Below are positions 59,101 through 64,000 of a stretch of 64,000 nucleotides of DNA, in pieces (within the stretch, counting starts at the first letter, position 1; the number at the start of each line of letters is the position of its first letter). Below the pieces are notes generated by a model, which had not been told where the DNA came from, ran no database searches, and worked only from the letters and a program-made list of their open reading frames with translations. The position numbers and the translations under genes were made by a program. Source of the DNA: Apostichopus japonicus (taxonomy: Eukaryota; Echinodermata; Holothuroidea; Aspidochirotida; Stichopodidae); the NCBI RefSeq assembly GCF_037975245.1, contig NC_092577.1, forward strand, positions 4,994,001 through 5,058,000. Reading direction: 5' to 3'.

Positions 59101-62100
59101 AGGTCAGTTAAAAAGGTCACCAGGTCAAATTAGACATATAGAGCAAGCGCACAGATGTTGTGAAGGAACAGGGGAAAGTTCGCCGCTCGTTATTAACCAA
59201 AATAAGCCTTTGATTTTCTGTCCAGATTGTGGTGGTGGGAGGAGGGAGAGACAGGTAAGTATCGTCACTCGTAAATCCCCAAACCAGTAAGTTTTGGGGA
59301 TTTACCTTGTCTAGTGCACGCAGTGCTAGTCTAGTCTAGTGTTGATGTACTAAAAGTTAACACTTCTGTTTATTTTACAAGGAGAGATTACCTTATATCA
59401 GTCCCCCTAGCAGTATTTTACTTCTATCAGATATATCTGTTATTCATAATTCATATAATTTATTAATTACATTAGTGTCTTTCTCTTCTCTTGTTAGACG
59501 TTCGCCTTCGACCATTGCTTCCTCTCAATGGACGCAAACAGCAAGAAGTTTTCAGGTGAGAGTACAACAAATGTGTTCTTTCAGTCATACTTTTTTCAAG
59601 GTACTGAGCTTTATCAGGTGGGGTGGGGGGGGGAGGGGTGACCCAAACCAACCATCCCATCTTGACTTAAATATGACAGAGACATCTGTGAAGAAAAACT
59701 TCCCCGTGTTCCAATTGGATGATATCCTCGTTTGAACGTCTTGTCTGGGAGCTGTCATAGTGTCCCTCTAGGATCTGAAACCTTTGACTATCATTTTGTA
59801 AATCTGTCGATGTCATAGTGTCCCTCTAGGATCTGAAATCTTTGACTATCATTTTGTAAATCTGTCGATGTCATAGTGTCCCTCTAGGATCTGAAATCTT
59901 TGACTATCATTTTGTAAATCTGTCGATGTCATAGTGTCCCTCTTGGATCTGAAACCTTTGACTATCATTTTGTAAATCTGTGAATGTCATAGTGTCCCTC
60001 TTGGATCTGAAACCTTTGACTATCATTTTGTAAATCTGTGACTGTCATAGTGTCCCTCTAGGAAACCATTTTTGTCCTTTCTTATACTGAAGGTGGAATG
60101 TTGATCATGCTAAACACTGATACATAGATGCCCATCATTAGCTCATGTTAAGAGGTGCTGCAAAATATTATAGATTCAACATTTGCCAAATCCCATTCCC
60201 CATTACTACAGAAAATGAACATTGTACTATTTAGGAAAACATCATAAGGGAAGTCAAAACACATGTGACTGGATGATGTCATTTTTAAACTTGATCAAGC
60301 CTTTGGTCTTGAGTGTGAAGCAACTCTAAATCTGTGCTCATCTCCCAAATAGAATCAGATTTTTCTTTGTTGTTTTTGGGGGAAGTTGTTTTTGACAGTT
60401 TATCTTTAGCACAATAATGATGGTTGGATTGTGTATTAATTTAATTCCATTTAACTAATGATTGGTGTTACATCTTAACCAGCTGGGGTTCCCATATCTA
60501 CGGAAAAGTCATGGAAAATTTTTTGAAAAGATAAAAAAGAAAGAAAAGTCATCGAAAAACAGAAAGCGAACTCTTCATTCTGTTTTGTAACTAAGTAATC
60601 TTAAGAAGGGTCATCAGTTTTAGCTCGAAAGTTCAGCTTATTACCAGAAAAAGAGCTAAAACTTCTCAAAGCCCAGTCAACATTCCTTGAAGGTTCTGCC
60701 TGTATAAAATTATCAATATTCAGTGGTTATCAATATTCAATATTCAAAATAATAATCAATATAATTATCACTATTCAATCAAATATTCAGTGATGACAAA
60801 CCAAAAAATAACCCCAAAATAAATAAATAAATAAATATGGCCCCCAAAACAAGGAGAAAGACTATATCCTCTACAGAAACAATAATATTAAATAAATAAA
60901 TAGTTAATCTGTGTGTGTGTGTGCATTTCACATACTGTGTATACAAAAATCTGTTTGACGTTGTACATGTTTGTTAGTTGCCATTAGAAGATTAAAGCAA
61001 TTTGCTAGTATTTGAAATTAGTCTCTAGTCAAAGAAATTATCAGTTATAAATGCTTACCGACCAGCAGATAATTTCGCTCGTTTCCTTTACCTGAGGGCG
61101 GCCTGCTTAATTATTTTAGGGTTAATTAAGTGCAGCGCCCAGGCTCTATTACAGCTTTAAAAGATTTAATGTCTGCTATAGGTGATCTCGACTGTCAGTT
61201 AGCGTTAGGTAAACACAGTCATCATGGGATGACATATTTCCACTTATTTACAGAATGTGCTTGCAAGTATAGGGTTAAAAGGAATATGTGTATTTATATA
61301 TACATATACATACATATATATGCAGTACATACATAACAGTCTAATACTGGACTTAGAAATGATGGCTTCATGGAACTAGATAAATATTACATACATGTAT
61401 GTGTTCTCACAAGCAATCCGTGGAACTGGAACTAGAAGAAAGTACATATTGTACATGTGAGATCAAATATCTATTTATATATCGATGACTCATATATATC
61501 GCTAAAGCAAATTGAGGTAGATCTGTTATAAATAGCAGAGAAGCACATGGTCAACATGTTTGCCAGGAATTAGTCGTGAATTTTGGCGAGTAAGGGCAGT
61601 TTATAGACCTGGTAACAATTCGCACGACATTGTCAATTTTACCGAGGCGTATGTATGTGTGTACAGACCACAACTTGTAGCCAAATAACACACATTACGT
61701 GTGTAGTACATACAGACGTTGATTAAAACTGTTGTCAGAGTAGACAGTATCACTCACACATATTGCCCGACAGATTTGTTGCCTACTGTATGTAGGTGGA
61801 ATTTAGTAGTAAGGAGAAATTTATTTTAACTCTATCGAGCAGATAGTGATGATGAAGAAGAGGATATTAATGATGATGATGATGATGATGAGTTGATGAG
61901 AGGATGAGGTGATGAGGATAACAACTACAGTAGTGATGAGATTGGAAGGGATTTGATTGATGGAATGAAAGCTGTCATCTACAGCAGAGATTATGACCGA
62001 TTGTAGCAAACGAAAAGGTGTGAAAGTCAGGATGATTCAGATGAGAATATGAATTTAATATCTGAAATTATATATGCGAGAAAAAGAACATAAATTGCGA

Positions 62101-63730
62101 GAGATCTTGACAACTGGAGTGAGGGAGGAAGGAGGATTAGATTCTTTTGTTGGTAAATATTTATTATTTTGAAGCTTTAAGAGAACCTGACAGATCATCG
62201 GATGTCAAACTTCCTGTTGCTGATTGGCTATTAAAGTGAATTTCTCAGATTGCCGGTAGAAAACATAAATTATACACATGTGTATTTCTTTTCTGTCTGT
62301 ACAAAGTGAATGTTGCTATTGTATGAATGTCTTCAATGAAAATGTAAGTGGGAATGTGATATTAAGCAGTAGTGTTTTTTTGTTGTACACCTGGCAGGTG
62401 TTAGCCAAGTCGCTACGAAATGTGAAACTCTAGGCCGGGTCATGTGGTACACATGTGTGGTTTACAATAGGTGAGGAAAATGGGAGAAGTATCCTGGTCA
62501 GGTGAACTGTACATTGGAGATTGAATTGCATCCCCCTCCCTCCCCCTCCCTCCCCCTCCCTCCCTCCCCCTCCCTCCCCCTCCCTCCCTCCCCCTCCCTC
62601 CCCCTCCCTCCCCTCTCCCTGCTGTTTAATGTTAGTTAATGGTCTGCCACTTATGTTGCACTAGACATTACAAGAGCTTGAGATTTCTCACCAGCCGGTC
62701 TTTACTTAAAGGTACATACATATCATATTTTGACCAATCAGACGACTGCATTCTGGTGGCAGGGAAATGACACTTCAATGGGAAAGCAAAAATAATCTAC
62801 ACTGTCGGTTGAAGACCTCATATCAATAATTCTGTCGCAAATTCTGAACTCTAGAGCTTGTTGTGTGAATGAAAGCTAGTATTATTGGCAGGTGGAGCCT
62901 TTGTTACTCTAGAAAGTGGACCACGTACAGTAACTTTTGGTCCCCGGTCTGTGATCTTATCATAAGACATGTTCTTTAAAAGCTTTACCTTTGTAATTAT
63001 AATAATGGTTGTTGCCTGACGTCCATGAAATGTTTCACATTTTGAATACATGTATGTTTCCTAAGCTGTCAATGTTCGATTCGGTTAGAATTTCATGACA
63101 ATGTAACTTGGTTTTAAATGTTAAGTTTGTTGTTTCAAATATTTTCCACTGTTCATTTCTTTCCTCCCCCCCTCCCCATTAAAAAAGAAGAAACTTCAAT
63201 TGTCATGAGGTCATCGCTAACACTGCTGTTGCCTCGTAAGAAAGCTTTTGGTTTGCAAAGTATACTTTTAAACTGTCTCCCCATTGCTTACCTTTAGTGT
63301 TGTTACAGACATGCAGTAAGTATATAAAGCTTGGATGAGCTTCGTTCTACTCTATGTAGCTCCGACTCGGTGAGAACAAGAACCCTATTGTTTTTGTGTA
63401 GGTTATAGGTTATTGGAGGTCATCATAAAAAAAATGCATGCTGCTTAATTCAAGGTACATCCACTTTAATAAGTGCAAGTACCATATATATTTTTTTGCT
63501 GAGGTCAGGGGTCATTGGAGGTCACAAGAGGTCACCAGAGGTCACCAGAAGTCAAAGTCTGAGAACCAGTGAGAGGACTGTTTTAATGTCCAGTTAAACA
63601 TGTTTAACAAACTGTCTCTTTGCTTTTCATGTTACAGGACAAGAAGATGTTTTTAACTGCCTGGGCACTGATATTCTGGACAATTCATTTGAGGGGTACA
63701 ATGCCTGTATATTTGCTTACGGCCAGACAG
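44184..63730 (+). CDS. Kinesin-3 family motor, KIF13-like, 5' part only; continues past the window
   Basis: Exons read: 44184-44241 (Kozak-like ACC before the [22 protein letters not shown]), 46153-46243, 59498-59555 and 63638-63730. Together they cover the start of the motor domain: the [11 protein letters not shown] first strand, [42 protein letters not shown] and [10 protein letters not shown], just short of the Walker A GQTGSGKS loop that must start the next exon. Wording matches KIF13A/B (AFDYCFWSMDE, AGQ-VFKCLG) better than KIF1, KIF14 or KIF16B, but the tail is outside the window, so the subfamily stays provisional. KIF13 motors carry vesicle cargo towards microtubule plus ends. The exon ending at 46243 leaves phase 2 while the one starting at 59498 needs phase 0, and an in-frame TAG directly precedes 59498. 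At least one short exon is therefore missing from this reading; family alignment puts about four residues there. Introns are very large (1.9, 13.3 and 4.1 kb) and repeat-filled. Confidence 0.83.
45998..46117 (+). mobile_element. Short TIR element, copy 3 of 3, internally deleted, next to a kinesin exon
   Basis: The start CAGGCATGAGC and the core ACTATTATCCTAACACACTG are present, but about 45 bases near the left end are missing. It ends about 35 bases before the acceptor of the kinesin exon at 46153. Confidence 0.6.
46690..47410. repeat. 59-bp tandem array, about 12 copies, kinesin intron 2
   Basis: Recurring TACTAACTGTGCAAGACTAG and GGTAGATAGTATAGAATCTA, spaced 59-61 bases. Copies differ by scattered changes and small indels. 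Confidence 0.9.
48680..48740. repeat. Pyrimidine-rich low-complexity tract
   Basis: CCCTCC and CCCTTCC repeats with almost no purines, in kinesin intron 2. Confidence 0.7.
50990..51640. repeat. Complex ACTG/CAATGCC tandem array, kinesin intron 2
   Basis: A higher-order repeat of roughly 180-200 bases is built from short related words: GCAATGCACTGCACTGTAAT, TACTGCAATACCTTGGTACT and CTGTACTATACTGTAATGCC. Long open frames here on both strands are low-complexity artefacts. Confidence 0.8.
51665..51800 (+). mobile_element. LINE 3' end (CR1/L2-like tail)
   Basis: AAGACCCATCTTTTCAC can encode the KTHLF-type end of a LINE reverse-transcriptase frame. It is followed by GTAAAGCGCCTTGAGCA, TTCGCTATATAAGTCTCATT and a TTATTATT tail, a combination typical of CR1/L2-like elements. 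It is heavily 5' truncated. Confidence 0.6.
53371..53430 (-). repeat. 60-bp dispersed arm, inverted relative to 55099-55160
   Basis: Reverse complement reads GTTACCAGTTCATTTCTAGG through TTGTGGGGAGACAGGT and matches 55099-55160 at about 90% by eye. Confidence 0.7.
53940..54280. repeat. About 110-bp x3 tandem repeat, kinesin intron 2
   Basis: ATCTCTCAGACATTAAAGGT recurs at 53945, 54054 and 54171. Each copy ends with TTCTCTGAGCTA and CCCAGGAAC. Confidence 0.9.
54470..54860. repeat. Minisatellite of about 27 bp, kinesin intron 2
   Basis: Roughly 15 irregular copies of TGTGACAGCTAGAAAACCC, most spaced 26-29 bases. The copies at 54708-54800 are almost identical. Confidence 0.88.
55099..55160 (+). 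repeat. 60-bp dispersed arm, partner of 53371-53430
   Basis: Contains TCTAGGCACGGTAGAAAGAG and GGTTGTGGGGAGACAGGT. Sequence beyond it (CACTCGTAAATATCCGAACC) is shared with 59235-59300. Confidence 0.7.
56450..56860. repeat. Minisatellite of about 31 bp, 13 copies, kinesin intron 2
   Basis: Unit GGGTGTAGGCCTACTATAAA plus AGAGTAAGGAT. Variants (AAGGGAAGGAT, TTGAAGAGTAA) alternate in blocks, which suggests multi-unit duplications. Confidence 0.9.
58143..58184. repeat. Poly(A) followed by (AAT)n
   Basis: A run of about 19 A then seven AAT units, possibly an old retroelement tail. Upstream sequence shows no recognisable element. Confidence 0.8.
58766..59300. repeat. Related inverted-arm element, kinesin intron 2
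   Basis: The left arm ACCTGTCTCCCCACAAC (58766) and the right end GGAGAGACAGGTAAG with CACTCGTAAATCCCCAAACC (about 59240-59300) are relatives of the arms at 53371 and 55099. Together they suggest a 0.5 kb element with inverted ends. It carries a consensus CAG/GTAAGT donor-like site. Confidence 0.5.
59753..60066. repeat. 58-bp tandem array, 5.4 copies, kinesin intron after exon 59498-59555
   Basis: TGTCATAGTGTCCCTC recurs at 59753, 59811, 59869, 59927, 59985 and 60043, an exact 58-base period with few changes. It starts 200 bases after the exon ends. Confidence 0.93.
61842..61920. repeat. GAT-rich microsatellite
   Basis: GATGATGATGATGATGATGA with interrupted flanks; continuous acidic codons in one frame but no exon signals. 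Confidence 0.75.
62531..62618. repeat. CCCTCC simple repeat
   Basis: Pure pyrimidine run of CCCTCC and CCCCCTCC units over nearly 90 bases, in the kinesin intron. Confidence 0.9.
63502..63554 (+). promoter_or_regulatory. Cluster of six AGGTCA-type half sites
   Basis: AGGTCA, GGGTCA, AGGTCA, AGGTCA, AGGTCA and AAGTCA start at 63502, 63509, 63519, 63529, 63539 and 63549. The first gap is one base (DR1), all others four (DR4). Nuclear receptors bind such direct repeats, but a 10-bp minisatellite would look the same. It lies 84 bases before a kinesin exon. Confidence 0.35.
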
Positions 63731-64000
63731 GTAAAGCTTTAACATCACTCTCCCATATGTCAAGCTATTTTTACATGTCGTACAACCTTGGATGGGAGTT
63801 GGTATTGAAAGGTTAAATGATGATTTTTGTGTGGTTGAGTGAACACTTTGATGTGATGTGCTTGTTCCATTTCCTATCAAGGTAAATGTCTAATATTAAA
63901 TCCACTTTGTACTTTTTTGCCTTCAAAGAACATGTTTTCTTGTTATCTCTAGTACTATGATGACATAACATTTCCTCAATATTGCCGTTATATGCATGTA

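Noticed and set aside
59229-59252. Candidate for the missing kinesin microexon (AG acceptor, CAG/GTAAGT donor)
   Set aside because: The bounded segment has the wrong length for the phase shift, translates to Trp/Glu-rich nonsense, and belongs to a dispersed repeat arm.
1-64000. Frequent G or C runs of 8-13 bases as a possible G-quadruplex system
   Set aside because: Most sit inside or next to repeat copies and vary in length; single long runs are common in such genomes and give no organised pattern.

Overview
The window is animal nuclear DNA: split genes with GT/AG introns, tRNA-headed SINEs, terminal-inverted-repeat (TIR) MITEs, LINE tails and many tandem arrays. Nothing in it looks bacterial or viral. 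The proteins resemble human orthologues closely. The repeat style (AGGCCTA-rich stretches, short G runs, CAGTGGCGGAGC-type TIRs) suggests a marine invertebrate deuterostome, most likely an echinoderm. That last step is inference, not proof.

Four conserved genes can be read exon by exon. (1) CMC1, a mitochondrial twin CX9C protein, on the minus strand (4581 to 2211, four coding exons, 117 aa). It is easy to miss because every exon is short. (2) STAM, the ESCRT-0 signal-transducing adaptor, on the plus strand (6834-21403, 13 coding exons, 553 aa, complete, with VHS, UIM, SH3, GAT-like region and a Pro/Gln tail). CMC1 and STAM are head to head; a promoter-like patch with YY1-type and ETS-type motifs lies between them near 5515-5565. 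(3) NMD3, the 60S ribosomal export adaptor, on the plus strand (26625-38013, 12 exons, 522 aa, complete). (4) The start of a kinesin-3 motor, most like KIF13, on the plus strand (44184 to 63730 and beyond the window), of which only the first part of the motor domain is present. One short exon of it, inside a 13.3 kb intron, was not located. A possible last exon of an unrecognised minus-strand gene lies at 38622-38722.

Regions: 1-2210 intergenic with one MITE; 2211-4625 CMC1; 4626-6833 shared upstream region; 6834-22316 STAM and its 3' UTR; 22317-26624 repeat-rich spacer; 26625-38013 NMD3; 38014-44183 spacer starting with a tandem repeat that overlaps the NMD3 stop codon and holding an inverted pair of MITEs; 44184-64000 the kinesin gene, whose large introns carry at least six tandem arrays.

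The genes do unrelated housekeeping jobs (mitochondrial copper/COX biogenesis, endosomal sorting, ribosome export, vesicle transport) and I see no shared pathway. No new molecular system was found. The most unusual signal is architectural: four separate tandem duplications start inside or directly at exon ends and copy splice sites or the stop codon (STAM exon 11 donor, NMD3 exon 9 acceptor, NMD3 exon 11 donor, NMD3 stop).
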